A program made the translations under genes and the position numbers. Below are positions 34,887 to 43,502 of a DNA stretch of 44,766 nucleotides, piece after piece. Source of the DNA: Actinomycetota bacterium (GTDB lineage Bacteria > Actinomycetota > Actinomycetes > S36-B12); the NCBI GenBank assembly GCA_947449035.1, contig CANFQC010000016.1:1-44766 (forward strand), read 5' to 3'. The notes under the pieces are model-generated. The model was not told the DNA's origin, made no database searches, and saw only the letters and a program-made list of their open reading frames with translations. The first letter of the stretch is position 1. Every line of letters starts with the position of its first letter.

Positions 34887-35452
34887 ATCTGAACAACGTG
34901 CAAATCCAGGAGTTCCTGCGTGTCGGGGTCATCAAGGACCTCCTTCACCACCCCGAAACAGATACCCGGCGGATAGCCCCGACGAGCGAGCATTGAGGTC
35001 AGGCGGCGTACTCGAGCCTGGTGCTCAAGTCGAGCCGTCGAGGCAAGCTTGCGCCGAACGAGATCACCGGCACGCTCGCGTTCTGCCTCATCAGTGATAG
35101 TCGCCAGCGCCACTTCGGCATCCTCCGCGGGCACGCCCTTGTCGCGAAGCTCACGCCGAAGAACTGACCGGGCATTACCGCGGATCGAGTGACGTGAGCG
35201 CACCCACATCTCGGCAAACTCGGAGTCATTGATCAGCCCTACCTCGACATAGCGATCGAGAACCTGAGTAATGACATCCATCTCGAAGCCGCGTTCGAGT
35301 AGACCATCGCGCAACTGCGCATACGTGCGAGGCGCCGCGGTGAGCCGGCGCAACACGATCGTGCGTGCAGCCTGAGCAGGATCGGCCTCTGCATGCAGAT
35401 CAGCGAGTGAGCCCGATGTGGGCTCACTCGCTGATCTGTTTCTACGTGACAT
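34877..35452 (-). CDS. recX: Regulatory protein RecX
   Basis: This 191-residue protein inhibits RecA filament extension. Family blocks are TIVLRRLTAAPRTYAQLRDG, VLDRYVEVGLINDSEFAEMW, RRELRDKGVPAEDAEVAL and LTSMLARRGYPPGICFGVVK. The first 25 residues (MSRRNRSASEPTSGSLAD and on) are not conserved and are encoded by a perfect 19-bp hairpin. The ATG at 35452 has no Shine-Dalgarno and no better start was found downstream, so the N-terminus is uncertain. It lies 23 bases after recA, and expression probably depends on readthrough of the hairpin. Confidence 0.92.
   Translation of the reverse strand: MSRRNRSASEPTSGSLADLHAEADPAQAARTIVLRRLTAAPRTYAQLRDGLLERGFEMDVITQVLDRYVEVGLINDSEFAEMWVRSRHSIRGNARSVLRRELRDKGVPAEDAEVALATITDEAERERAGDLVRRKLASTARLEHQARVRRLTSMLARRGYPPGICFGVVKEVLDDPDTQELLDLHVVQIDG
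35396..35438 (-). terminator. Perfect 19-bp hairpin between recA and recX (attenuator)
   Basis: Bases 35396-35414 are exactly complementary to 35420-35438 with a five-base loop (35415-35419). The hairpin starts 37 bases past the recA stop and lies inside the annotated 5' end of recX (start 35452). On the minus strand no T run follows. The same symmetry on the plus strand is followed by TTTC. It is the most stable inverted repeat noticed in the window and is well placed to terminate most recA transcripts. Confidence 0.75.
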
Positions 35453-35475
35453 GGAGGCAGGGCCAGTCGCGACAG

Positions 35476-36546
35476 TTATGCGTCGACGGGCTTGAGTTCG
35501 ATCGGCGCATCGACATCGACAACCTCGGCGGCTTCGACAGCCTTCGGAACACCAATACCCATGAGCTCCTTCAGACGGCGCTCGATATCAGCAGCGAGAT
35601 CGGGGTTGTCCTTGAGGAAGGTACGGGCGTTCTCCTTGCCCTGGCCCAGCTGATCACCTTCGTAGGTGTACCAGGCACCGGACTTCTTGACGACGCCGTT
35701 ATCGACACCGAGGTCGATGAGCGAGCCCTCACGCGAGATGCCCTCGCCGTAGAGGATGTCGAACTCAGCCTGCTTGAACGGCGGGGCGACCTTGTTCTTG
35801 ACGACCTTGACGCGGGTGCGGTTGCCCACGGCCTCAGTGCCGCCCTTGAGGGTCTCGATTCGACGAACGTCGAGACGCACGGAGGCGTAGAACTTCAGCG
35901 CCTTGCCACCAGTGGTGGTCTCGGGCGAACCGAACATGACGCCGATCTTGTCGCGCAGCTGGTTGATGAAGATTGCCGTGGTGTTGGTGTTGCTCAGCGC
36001 ACCGGCCATCTTGCGAAGTGCCTGGCTCATCAAACGAGCCTGCAGACCCATGTGGCTATCGCCCATCTCGCCTTCGATTTCGGCGCGGGGCACGAGTGCG
36101 GCCACGGAGTCGATGACGATCAAGTCGATGGCACCGGAGCGCACCAAGGTGTCGGCGATCTCCAGAGCCTGCTCACCCGTATCGGGCTGGGCGACGTAGA
36201 GGTTGTCGAGATCGACACCGAGCTTGGAGGCGTAGTCGGGGTCGAGGGCATGCTCGGCATCGATGAAGGCGGCAAGGCCGCCGGCAGCCTGGACGTTAGC
36301 GATGGCGTGCAGGGCCACCGTGGTCTTGCCCGAGGACTCGGGGCCGTAGACCTCGACGATGCGGCCACGGGGGTAGCCGCCAATGCCGAGGGCGAGATCA
36401 AGGGCGATGGAGCCGGTCGGGATGACCTCGACAGGCGCGCGGCCGTCTTCTCCGAGGCGCATGACCGAGCCCTTGCCGAAGGCGCGCTCGATCTGGGCGA
36501 GTGCAGTCTCGAGGGCCTTCTCGCGGTCATTGGCGGTGCTTGCCAT
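35476..36546 (-). CDS. recA: Recombinase RecA
   Basis: This 356-residue protein is full-length and drives homologous recombination and LexA self-cleavage. Walker A is [16 protein letters not shown] (68-75), Walker B is [10 protein letters not shown], loop L1 is [20 protein letters not shown], and loop L2 follows [20 protein letters not shown]. No intein is present. The ATG follows AACAGGAG. Upstream are a LexA box (36680-36695) and a RecA-NDp-like promoter (36594-36616), so it likely has two promoters. Confidence 0.99.
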   Translation of the reverse strand: MASTANDREKALETALAQIERAFGKGSVMRLGEDGRAPVEVIPTGSIALDLALGIGGYPRGRIVEVYGPESSGKTTVALHAIANVQAAGGLAAFIDAEHALDPDYASKLGVDLDNLYVAQPDTGEQALEIADTLVRSGAIDLIVIDSVAALVPRAEIEGEMGDSHMGLQARLMSQALRKMAGALSNTNTTAIFINQLRDKIGVMFGSPETTTGGKALKFYASVRLDVRRIETLKGGTEAVGNRTRVKVVKNKVAPPFKQAEFDILYGEGISREGSLIDLGVDNGVVKKSGAWYTYEGDQLGQGKENARTFLKDNPDLAADIERRLKELMGIGVPKAVEAAEVVDVDAPIELKPVDA

Positions 36547-36593
36547 GGTGGCTCCTGTTCGTCGTGATGTCGCGGTTGACGTCGTGTCATCGG

Positions 36594-36616
36594 AACCTAG
36601 GCGGACCCTCTGACAC
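36594..36616 (-). promoter_or_regulatory. RecA-NDp-like (LexA-independent) promoter of recA
   Basis: On the minus strand GTGTCAGAG is followed by eight bases and TAGGTT. The mycobacterial RecA-independent DNA-damage promoter has TTGTCRGTG, eight bases and TANNNT; seven of nine upstream positions match and the spacing is exact. Transcription would start about 40 bases before the recA ATG. Confidence 0.6.
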
Positions 36617-36679
36617 TGGAGACCTGTGATTCCCGGCTGGGGATCACCGGGCGCCCGGCGTCACAACCAGGAGGCTATA

Positions 36680-36695
36680 TCGAACAGGCGTTCGA
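36680..36695. promoter_or_regulatory. LexA box (SOS box) upstream of recA
   Basis: TCGAACAGGCGTTCGA is a perfect TCGAAC-N4-GTTCGA site, 134 bases before the recA start. A TATAGC hexamer just downstream on the minus strand may be the -10 element of the SOS promoter. Confidence 0.92.
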
Positions 36696-36702
36696 ATGGA
36701 AG

Positions 36703-36726
36703 CGACACGCCGTTTTCCGCGTGTCG
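36703..36726 (-). terminator. Hairpin after the sulfotransferase gene
   Basis: CGACACGC (36703-36710) and GCGTGTCG (36719-36726) form an 8-bp perfect stem with an eight-base loop, 26 bases past the sulfotransferase stop and next to the recA LexA box. A 14-base palindrome (36740-36753) overlaps the stop codon. Together they could insulate recA. Confidence 0.45.
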
Positions 36727-36751
36727 GGGCGTGTCGTACGAGGGAATTCCC

Positions 36752-37444
36752 TCAGCCGGAGTGCGGACCGTGATCGAGGCGCTCCCCCACGGCAGCTCGA
36801 ACGGCAGCATCATCTCGGGGTAGCCCCACGGCTGCGTAGGCCTCGATCAGTCGCTCGGGGTCGTCATTCCAGGCGCCGTACTCGAGTACGGCCGCCCGGC
36901 CCGCACCGAGCATGCGGTTGAGGTCATCGGCAGCCTGGATAAGCCAGTCATTGGTCGTGGCGATCACCGATTCCGCTGAGTCATTGCCCGGCCACCAGCC
37001 ACTTCGGGCCGCCTCTGCTGCATCGCGAATGTTGAACAGGTAGACGATGCCCGGCATCAACTTGTTCAAGAACAGCAGGTAATCGAGCAACAGGTCGTAG
37101 TCCGGGAAATGCCCGGGTTCATAGCGAACTTCCTTGAAGCCCACGACCTCGGTGTCCTTCGCCGGGCGCAGTACCGTCTCGACCACGTGGCGACGAAGAT
37201 CGTCAATCACATCGGCGGGACTTAGCTTCGCTGAGCCGTACCAGGGATTATTGGGCCGACCAGAAGTATGGCGATCGGCGGTCTCGGCAATCGACTGCAC
37301 GTAATCGTGCAGACCACGGAAGGCGTTGTAGTTCTCACCGCGCACCATGACTCCGGGCAGTGCGTTCAGCGTGGCCTGGATCGCGGTGCTGCCAGTGCGC
37401 CCATAGGTCACCACGGTGAGATACCGCAGGGGCTTACGTCGCAT
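36752..37444 (-). CDS. Sulfotransferase family protein
   Basis: This 230-residue protein has the PAPS-binding loop TVVTYGRTGSTAIQATLNAL near residue 10, of the 5'-phosphosulfate type, and YLFNIRDAAEAARSGWW near 140, which fits the 3'-phosphate motif (Arg, then Ser seven residues on). The order is typical of sulfotransferases that transfer sulfate from PAPS to sugars or lipids. The acceptor is unknown. The ATG follows TAGGCT by six bases. The gene separates recA from the DUF3046 gene, which are usually adjacent in actinobacteria, so it is likely a lineage-specific insertion. Confidence 0.75.
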   Translation of the reverse strand: MRRKPLRYLTVVTYGRTGSTAIQATLNALPGVMVRGENYNAFRGLHDYVQSIAETADRHTSGRPNNPWYGSAKLSPADVIDDLRRHVVETVLRPAKDTEVVGFKEVRYEPGHFPDYDLLLDYLLFLNKLMPGIVYLFNIRDAAEAARSGWWPGNDSAESVIATTNDWLIQAADDLNRMLGAGRAAVLEYGAWNDDPERLIEAYAAVGLPRDDAAVRAAVGERLDHGPHSG

Positions 37445-37450
37445 GATTCG

Positions 37451-37456
37451 AGCCTA
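37451..37456 (-). promoter_or_regulatory. Leaderless -10 element of the sulfotransferase gene
   Basis: TAGGCT, six bases, then ATG at 37444. Hexamer and spacing are identical to those before ftsK, rimO and the PH-like gene. Confidence 0.6.
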
Positions 37457-37487
37457 GCCGCGAACGGGCACAGGCCGCGGGAGCTCA

Positions 37488-37679
37488 CTAGGTCAGGGTC
37501 GAGGGGACTTCAACGGTGTTGCAGACCGCGCGCCAGATGTCCTTGGTATCGATGCCCGCATCAATTGCACCCTGGGCGCACACACCGAGATCAGGAAGGA
37601 CGACATCGCGAGCCCAGGAGTAGGCGTAACTGGGGCCGAGGACTTCCTCCATGCGCTCCCAGAAATCGGTCAGGCGCAC
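37488..37679 (-). CDS. DUF3046 family protein
   Basis: This 63-residue protein (MRLTDFWERMEEVLGPSYAY, then WARDVVLPDLG, then AIDAGIDTKDIWRAVCNTVE) is full-length for DUF3046, a small actinobacterial family encoded next to recA (Rv2738c in M. tuberculosis). Function is unknown. It starts two bases after the clgR stop, so it is probably cotranscribed with clgR. Confidence 0.93.
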   Translation of the reverse strand: MRLTDFWERMEEVLGPSYAYSWARDVVLPDLGVCAQGAIDAGIDTKDIWRAVCNTVEVPSTLT

Positions 37680-37681
37680 GC

Positions 37682-37945
37682 TCAGACCATGAGGGCGGAG
37701 ACCGGCACGGTCTCAGCCTCGGCAATATGCGTGCTTACCGAGGAAAGGACGTCAGACAAAGGCACCTCGAGTGCATCGCAGATAGCGGCGAGCAACTCGG
37801 ACGAGGCTTCCTTTTGACCACGCTCAACCTCGGAGAGATATCCGAGGGACACCGCAGCAGCGGCAGAGACATCACGAAGGGTGCGGCCTTGATCCTGCCG
37901 ACGACGACGAAGCTCGTCTCCGATGACGTGCCGTAGAACGATCAT
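37682..37945 (-). CDS. clgR: ClgR-type XRE family transcriptional regulator
   Basis: This 87-residue protein is one Cro/C1-type HTH domain: [20 protein letters not shown], then [20 protein letters not shown] and [20 protein letters not shown]. This matches ClgR (Rv2745c), which activates clp protease genes in actinobacteria and, under the name ClpR, acts at RecA-independent damage promoters in mycobacteria. The frame is open far upstream, but the family start is the ATG at 37945, preceded by GGAGGGGAGGG. It is next to cinA and pgsA, as in Mycobacterium. Confidence 0.93.
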   Translation of the reverse strand: MIVLRHVIGDELRRRRQDQGRTLRDVSAAAAVSLGYLSEVERGQKEASSELLAAICDALEVPLSDVLSSVSTHIAEAETVPVSALMV

Positions 37946-38036
37946 GGTCCCTCCCCTCCTAGTCCTGCTAACCCTAACGCTCGCGGCCAACTCCGCATTC
38001 CCGACAGCGAAAGTGTGACCAATGCTTACCGAGGAT

Positions 38037-38510
38037 TTACGTGCCTGACACGTCCAGCGCCTCAACCGCCAAGGAGATGGCGGCCGTCGCGGCACTGTGA
38101 CGGATCTCCGCCCGGTTACCGGTGAGGTCCAAGTGCCGGGTGCGAGTGCGGGAGTTCGTGCGATCGTGTACCGCGATCCAGACACTGCCGGGCTCTTGCC
38201 CATCGAGTGGGTCGGGGCCGGCCACACCTGTCGTGGAGATACCCAGATCGGCACTGAGCACGATGCAGGCACGACGGGCCAATTCGGAGGCGACCTGCTC
38301 GCTTACGACATGCTCGAGGTCGTCGGCATTCAGCCCGAGAACTCTGCCCTTGACGTCGGTCGCATAGGCGACCACTCCTCCTCGAAACACCGCAGAGCAC
38401 CCGGGAACATCGGCAATCGATGCCGAGACAAGGCCTGCCGTCAAGGACTCTGCCGTGGCAATGGTGATGCCACGAGACACGCAGGTGGCAACGAGCTCAC
38501 TCGCGCTCAA
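38037..38510 (-). CDS. CinA C-terminal domain protein / nicotinamide-nucleotide amidase
   Basis: This 157-residue protein is the stand-alone CinA C-terminal domain (PncC), which deamidates nicotinamide mononucleotide. Landmarks are [40 protein letters not shown] and [12 protein letters not shown]. The N-terminal CinA domain (MoCF-like) is absent, as is common in actinobacteria. Its start overlaps the pgsA stop by four bases, giving a coupled rimO-pgsA-cinA series. Confidence 0.93.
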   Translation of the reverse strand: MSASELVATCVSRGITIATAESLTAGLVSASIADVPGCSAVFRGGVVAYATDVKGRVLGLNADDLEHVVSEQVASELARRACIVLSADLGISTTGVAGPDPLDGQEPGSVWIAVHDRTNSRTRTRHLDLTGNRAEIRHSAATAAISLAVEALDVSGT

Positions 38511-39136
38511 AGCACGATCCCGTCACTCGACTCGCTTCCGCGAGGAAGACGGCGCAGGCGAAGTGCGTGACGCACGTAATCAAGGCCGGTCACGACGGTG
38601 AGCACGAGAGCGATCGCCATGGCGACCTGCGAGAGCGGTACCCACCAGGTGATCGAGGGGAGATCGACGAGATACATCGTGATGGCAACAGTTTGCGCAA
38701 GAGTCTTGGCCTTGCCGCCACGGCTGGCCGGAATCACACCATGACGGATCACCCAGACGCGCAGGGCGGTAACACCAAGCTCTCGCACCAAGATCACGAT
38801 CGTGATCCACCAGGCAAGATCGCCCATGATCGACAACGAAATCAAAGCGACACCAGTGAGTGCCTTATCGGCGATCGGATCAGCAATCTTGCCGAAGGTC
38901 GTGACCTGGCCGCGCTTGCGGGCAATGGCACCGTCGAGAAGATCGGTGACGGAAGCTAGGACGAATACCAAGCCAGCAAGATCGCGCATGCTGCCGCGCT
39001 CACCGTTGTCGGCAAAGAGTAGGTAGGCCATGAGCGGCACGCAGAGCACGCGGAATGCGGTCAGCGCATTGGGGATGTTCAGGATGCGGGTCTCGCCTAT
39101 GCGATCACCGGCATGGTCGAGCTGGCTCACGCGCAT
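38507..39136 (-). CDS. pgsA: CDP-diacylglycerol--glycerol-3-phosphate 3-phosphatidyltransferase
   Basis: This 209-residue membrane protein carries the CDP-alcohol phosphotransferase signature [20 protein letters not shown], followed by IAD (DG-2-AR-8-G-3-D-3-D), after [20 protein letters not shown]. Four or five further helices follow. It makes phosphatidylglycerol phosphate. The ATG at 39136 overlaps the end of rimO by 10 bases. A GTG two codons on (39130) would give the common four-base GTGA overlap and is an equally good choice. In mycobacteria the gene in this position is pgsA3. Confidence 0.92.
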   Translation of the reverse strand: MRVSQLDHAGDRIGETRILNIPNALTAFRVLCVPLMAYLLFADNGERGSMRDLAGLVFVLASVTDLLDGAIARKRGQVTTFGKIADPIADKALTGVALISLSIMGDLAWWITIVILVRELGVTALRVWVIRHGVIPASRGGKAKTLAQTVAITMYLVDLPSITWWVPLSQVAMAIALVLTVVTGLDYVRHALRLRRLPRGSESSDGIVL

Positions 39137-40560
39137 TCCGCAATGAGATCGACACCGTCGGTTCCGACGACCTCGCATTCAAGAACGTCGCCGACTGATA
39201 CGTCGAGATCACCGATGAAGACGAGCGTGCCCGCATCGTCAGGGCCTTGATGCCCGGAGCGACCCACGGCGATGCGATCGTCTTCATCATTGACTTCGAC
39301 GGCCTCGACGAGAACACGCACGCTCGTGCCAATGCGATCCTCTGCGCGCTGGAGCATGATCTCTTCCGCAAGAGCTGTGACCTCCTCGACTCGGGCGCGA
39401 ATGACGTCGTCATCGATCTTGCCGTCGAGGGTTGCTGCCTCTGTGCCATCTTCATCGCTGTAGCCGAAGACACCAACGGCATCCATGCGCGCACGCTCGA
39501 TGAAATCGAGCAGCTCGGCGAACTCCTCCTCGGTCTCACCGGGGAATCCGACAATCACGTTGCTGCGAATTCCGGCCTCGGGAGACAAGGCGCGGATCTG
39601 ATCGATGAGGGCGAGGAATTCCTCGGTACCTCCGAAGCGACGCATGCGACGCAGCACGGTCGGACTGGAGTGCTGGAAGGACAGATCAAAGTACGGAGCC
39701 ACGATCGGCGTCTTGGCAATCGCGGCGAGCAGGCCAGGGCGAACTTCTGCAGGCTGCAAGTAGGCCACGCGAATGCGATCGATGCCCTCGACTACACCAA
39801 TCTCGCCGAGGAAGGTCTCGAGCAGGCGAAGGTCGCCGAGGTCCTTGCCATAAGACGTCGAGTTCTCGCTAACGAGCACCACCTCGCGCACGCCTTCGCC
39901 GGCGAGCCAGATGATCTCGGCCATCACATCGGCCGGCGGCCGGGAAACGAAGGAGCCGCGGAACGACGGGATGGCGCAGAACGCGCAGCGACGATCACAG
40001 CCGGAGGCGAGCTTGACCGGTGCGACAGGGCTTCCGTCGAGTCGGCGACGCAGCACCGGCGGCGCCCACGCGGTGTCAACCTCGGGCATCTGCGCGTGAC
40101 CGGGAATGGACGCCGAAGCAGCATCGCGATCGACAGGTGAGATCGACAGTAGATGGCGACGGTCCTTGGGTGCGTGCGGCACATGCGCCTGGCCGCCGAC
40201 GATCGAACGTAGTCGCTCAGCAATATCGGGGTAATCGTCGAAGCCGAGTACAGCATCGGCCTCAGGCAGAGACTCAGCGAGCTCAGCGCCATAGCGCTCG
40301 GAAAGACATCCGACTGCAACGACAGTCTGCGGACCAGTACCGAGTCCCTTGAGATCGGCGGCCGCGAGCACGGCGTCAATCGAATCCTTCTTTGCCACCT
40401 CGACGAAGCCACAGGTGTTCACGAGCACCGCACTTGCCTCGGCCGGATCGTCGACGATGGTCCAGCCGGCAGCGGAAAGGCGACCCGCGAGTTCCTCGGA
40501 GTCGACCTCATTGCGGGCACAGCCCAAGGTGACCAGTGCAACGGTGTCGAGGTTACTCAC
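39127..40560 (-). CDS. rimO: Ribosomal protein S12 methylthiotransferase RimO
   Basis: This 477-residue radical SAM enzyme has the N-terminal Cys set ([30 protein letters not shown]), the SAM cluster [20 protein letters not shown] and a C-terminal TRAM domain (about 405-475). It methylthiolates an Asp of ribosomal protein S12. It is distinguished from MiaB by NEVDSE at the N-terminus and [10 protein letters not shown] after the cluster. The GTG at 40560 lies six bases after TAGGCT, so the transcript is probably leaderless. Confidence 0.96.
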   Translation of the reverse strand: MSNLDTVALVTLGCARNEVDSEELAGRLSAAGWTIVDDPAEASAVLVNTCGFVEVAKKDSIDAVLAAADLKGLGTGPQTVVAVGCLSERYGAELAESLPEADAVLGFDDYPDIAERLRSIVGGQAHVPHAPKDRRHLLSISPVDRDAASASIPGHAQMPEVDTAWAPPVLRRRLDGSPVAPVKLASGCDRRCAFCAIPSFRGSFVSRPPADVMAEIIWLAGEGVREVVLVSENSTSYGKDLGDLRLLETFLGEIGVVEGIDRIRVAYLQPAEVRPGLLAAIAKTPIVAPYFDLSFQHSSPTVLRRMRRFGGTEEFLALIDQIRALSPEAGIRSNVIVGFPGETEEEFAELLDFIERARMDAVGVFGYSDEDGTEAATLDGKIDDDVIRARVEEVTALAEEIMLQRAEDRIGTSVRVLVEAVEVNDEDDRIAVGRSGHQGPDDAGTLVFIGDLDVSVGDVLECEVVGTDGVDLIAECA

Positions 40561-40566
40561 TCCCCC

Positions 40567-40572
40567 AGCCTA
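40567..40572 (-). promoter_or_regulatory. Leaderless -10 element of rimO
   Basis: TAGGCT, six bases, then GTG at 40560. Hexamer and spacing are identical to those before ftsK. Confidence 0.6.
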
Positions 40573-40594
40573 CGCAGGCACGCCCGAGGCACCC

Positions 40595-40837
40595 TCAGTA
40601 GTCGAGATCCGGGGACTGCGCGTCGAAGTAGTGGGCGATCTCGTCAGGATCCAAGCCGATAATCGGCGCCATCATCTTCAACTGTGCCCGGGCATAAACC
40701 GCGCCACCGCAAAGGCTGAAGTCATCAGCCTCCATGGCTTCGATGATCGAGGCGCGCAGTCGAGTCGCGGCAGCAACATCGGCCACCGACATTCCCGCTT
40801 GCTCGCGAGCGGAGCGCAGACGCGGACCGACAGTCAT
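40595..40837 (-). CDS. Short RodZ-like helix-turn-helix protein
   Basis: This 80-residue protein is only the HTH_25 domain found at the N-terminus of RodZ: TVGPRLRSAREQAGMSVADV, then AAATRLRASIIEAMEADDFS, then GAVYARAQLKMMAPIIGLDP. In many actinobacteria the gene between ftsK and rimO encodes a longer protein with a membrane helix and a DUF4115 tail; here both are missing and the chain ends in SPDLDY. It may be a natural short form. GAGGTG lies eight bases before the ATG. The 133-base gap to ftsK (40838-40970) holds no confident signal. Confidence 0.8.
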   Translation of the reverse strand: MTVGPRLRSAREQAGMSVADVAAATRLRASIIEAMEADDFSLCGGAVYARAQLKMMAPIIGLDPDEIAHYFDAQSPDLDY

Positions 40838-40970
40838 CTGTCGTTCACCTCGCTCATGTCGGCCCCATATTGATTACCCGCAGGCTAGTCGGGTTCGGGC
40901 AAGCCGGCAGGGGAATCTCGTCCTGAACTCCTGGGACCACAATGGCCCAGAACGAGCGTGAACTAAGGGT

Positions 40971-43496
40971 CTATTCCTCGCCGCGGATGAGCGCGAGGAC
41001 CGAGGGCAGTTCGTCCGGGCTGACGAGCACATCGCGAGCCTTCGAGCCCTCGCTCGGGCCGACCACACCGCGGGATTCCATGAGATCCATCAGGCGGCCA
41101 GCCTTAGCGAAGCCCACGCGCAACTTGCGCTGCAGCATCGAGGTCGAGCCGAACTGAGTGGAGACCACGAGCTCAACTGCCTGAATCAGTACGTCGAGAT
41201 CGTCACCGATATCGGCGTCGATCTCCTTATTGCTCGTGGGTGCTGCGAGAACCTCGTCGATGAACTGTGTCTCCATCTGGGTCTTCGCATGAGCAACGAC
41301 CGCACGGATCTCGTTCTCGGAGACGAACGCACCCTGGATGCGCAGTGACTTGTTCGCGCCCATGGGCAGGAACAGACCATCACCTTGACCGACGAGCTTC
41401 TCCGCGCCGGGCTGATCGAGGATGACGCGGCTGTCGGCGAGACTCGACGTCGCGAATGCGAGACGACTCGGCACGTTGGCCTTGATGAGGCCGGTGACGA
41501 CATCGACACTGGGACGCTGCGTGGCGAGCACGAGGTGAATGCCGGCGGCACGTGCGAGCTGCGTGATGCGCACGATCGAATCCTCGACATCGCGAGGCGC
41601 AACCATCATGAGATCAGCAAGCTCGTCGACGATGACGAGTAGGTACGGGTAGGGCTCGAGCACGCGCTCACTGCCCGGCAGCGGCGTGACCTTGCCCGAA
41701 CGCACGGCCTTGTTGAAGTCATCGATATGACGGAAGCCGAAGTGGGCAAGATCGTCGTAACGGCGATCCATTTCCTTGACGACCCAGGCAAGTGCGTCAG
41801 CAGCCTTCTTCGGGTTCGTGATGATCGGCGTGATCAGGTGGGGAACCCCTTCGTACGCAGTGAGTTCCACGCGCTTGGGGTCTACCAGGATCATGCGCAC
41901 CTCCTGCGGAGTGGCGCGCATGAGGATCGAGGTGATGAGCGAGTTGATGCAGCTCGACTTGCCTGCGCCGGTAGCGCCGGCCACGAGGATATGCGGCATC
42001 TTTGCAAGGTTTGCAACGATGAATCCGCCCTCGACATCCTTGCCCAGTGCCACGACCATGGGGTGCTGCTCGGACACTGCAGCCTTGCTGCGCAGTACGT
42101 CGCCGAGGGCAACGAGTTCGCGGTCGGTGTTCGGAATCTCGATGCCGATCGCCTTCTTGCCCGGGATCGGGCTGAGAATGCGAACGTCAGCACTGGCCAC
42201 TGCATAGGCGATGTTCTTGCTCAACGCGGTGACGCGTTCGACCTTGACGCTTGGGCCGAGTTCGATCTCGTAGCGCGTGACGGTCGGGCCACGCATGAAG
42301 CCGGTGACGGTCGCGTCGATGCCGAACTGCTCCATGACCTCGGTCAGCGCGGTAACAACCTGGTCATTGACCTTGGTGGCGGTCTTGTGCGCCGGGCCTT
42401 GCTTCAGCATGCCCATGTCGGGCAGCGTGAAGACGACATTGCCCGACAGCGGGAGCTGCTTGGGCTTGGGCGCCGGTGTGGCCGAAGGCTTGGCAATCGC
42501 GACAGTTGCGTGACGAGCACTGTGGCCCTCGATAGCCACCGTGTGCGCGACATCAGTGGTCGGCTCAGCAGGCGTAACTCCTGCCATCAGGATCGCAGCG
42601 GGACGTTCTTCGTCTTCTTCTGCAATCGGGGTGATGAAGGGTTCATCGCCGGCGAGTTCGCCCAAGGTCGCAGCGATGTCCTCATCGCCGTCGAATTCCT
42701 CGATGGTCTCGCGACCGTCCCCTCCCCCACTGCCGTGACGCAGCCAGGTGAACAGCGCAGATCCGCCCTCGCGAAGTGAGGCGAACGAAGTACCGGTGAG
42801 CACGAGCAGGCCGAAGCCAAGCAGCACGAGCAGGAGCAGCCCGGTGAAGATCGGGCCGATCGCCGAGGCAAGCGGTGCGGTGGCGATCCAGCCGATGACG
42901 CCGCCGGCGCTATCCATGGCAAAAGCGCCATCGCTAGGCGTCGGGATTCCGCAGATCACATGCCACAGGCCAAGCACGGCGATGATGGTCATGGCGCCGC
43001 CGATGATGCGGCGACCAGTCGTCGCGCGATCGTCGGGATGACGAAGGATTCGCCAGGCCAAGGCGATGAGGATGATCGGCACGGCCCAGTCGAGGGCGCC
43101 GAGGAAGGCACCGGAGAGCAGCGGGATCCAGGACACGAACCAGGTATCGAAGCCGAACCAGATCGTGGCAATGGCGGCCACCGCCAGAACGAGCAGGGTC
43201 AGGCCGAAGCCATCGCGGTGCAGCTCCGGATCGGTCTCGTTCTCCCCACGGCGAATGGCTCGCACGGTGTTGCCGGTCATGCGAGCGGTCCCGAGCCAGG
43301 CAACGCTCAGGCCACGGCCAGCGCCGTGCAGGGCACGTACCAGCGGGCCGGGACCGGCCGCAGGCTTGCGGGCGGGCGCCTTCTTCTTAGCCGCTGGACG
43401 CTTCGGTGCCGCCTTCTTACGAGGCGCGGGCGTGCGGTCGCTGGGGGAAGATCCGCGGGCTGACTTTCGGGCAGGCGCGGACGTGCGGGAAGCCAT
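40971..43496 (-). CDS. ftsK: DNA translocase FtsK/SpoIIIE
   Basis: This 841-residue protein pumps chromosome termini through the closing septum. A basic, Ala-Lys-rich N-terminal tail (1-60) precedes four membrane helices (about 100-235), an acidic linker (about 250-330), the alpha/beta motor with Walker A VAGATGAGKSSCINSLITSI near 510 and LLVIVDELADLMMVAP, and the winged-helix gamma domain (about 765-835) that reads KOPS-like sequences. The ATG follows TAGGCT by six bases. It matches full-length actinobacterial FtsK. Confidence 0.97.
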   Translation of the reverse strand: MASRTSAPARKSARGSSPSDRTPAPRKKAAPKRPAAKKKAPARKPAAGPGPLVRALHGAGRGLSVAWLGTARMTGNTVRAIRRGENETDPELHRDGFGLTLLVLAVAAIATIWFGFDTWFVSWIPLLSGAFLGALDWAVPIILIALAWRILRHPDDRATTGRRIIGGAMTIIAVLGLWHVICGIPTPSDGAFAMDSAGGVIGWIATAPLASAIGPIFTGLLLLVLLGFGLLVLTGTSFASLREGGSALFTWLRHGSGGGDGRETIEEFDGDEDIAATLGELAGDEPFITPIAEEDEERPAAILMAGVTPAEPTTDVAHTVAIEGHSARHATVAIAKPSATPAPKPKQLPLSGNVVFTLPDMGMLKQGPAHKTATKVNDQVVTALTEVMEQFGIDATVTGFMRGPTVTRYEIELGPSVKVERVTALSKNIAYAVASADVRILSPIPGKKAIGIEIPNTDRELVALGDVLRSKAAVSEQHPMVVALGKDVEGGFIVANLAKMPHILVAGATGAGKSSCINSLITSILMRATPQEVRMILVDPKRVELTAYEGVPHLITPIITNPKKAADALAWVVKEMDRRYDDLAHFGFRHIDDFNKAVRSGKVTPLPGSERVLEPYPYLLVIVDELADLMMVAPRDVEDSIVRITQLARAAGIHLVLATQRPSVDVVTGLIKANVPSRLAFATSSLADSRVILDQPGAEKLVGQGDGLFLPMGANKSLRIQGAFVSENEIRAVVAHAKTQMETQFIDEVLAAPTSNKEIDADIGDDLDVLIQAVELVVSTQFGSTSMLQRKLRVGFAKAGRLMDLMESRGVVGPSEGSKARDVLVSPDELPSVLALIRGEE

Positions 43497-43502
43497 GGGG
43501 GC

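Noticed and set aside
35365-36567. A 400-codon plus-strand open frame opposite recA
   Set aside because: recA is certain on the minus strand, and the antisense protein has only low-complexity composition.
40928-40950. Imperfect hairpin CTGGG...CCCAG after ftsK
   Set aside because: Only five paired bases with internal mismatches and no T run; not enough to call a terminator.
41727-42779. A 350-codon plus-strand open frame opposite ftsK, and a similar one at 33963-34874 opposite the MMPL gene
   Set aside because: Both are shadows of clearly recognised genes with all motifs on the minus strand.
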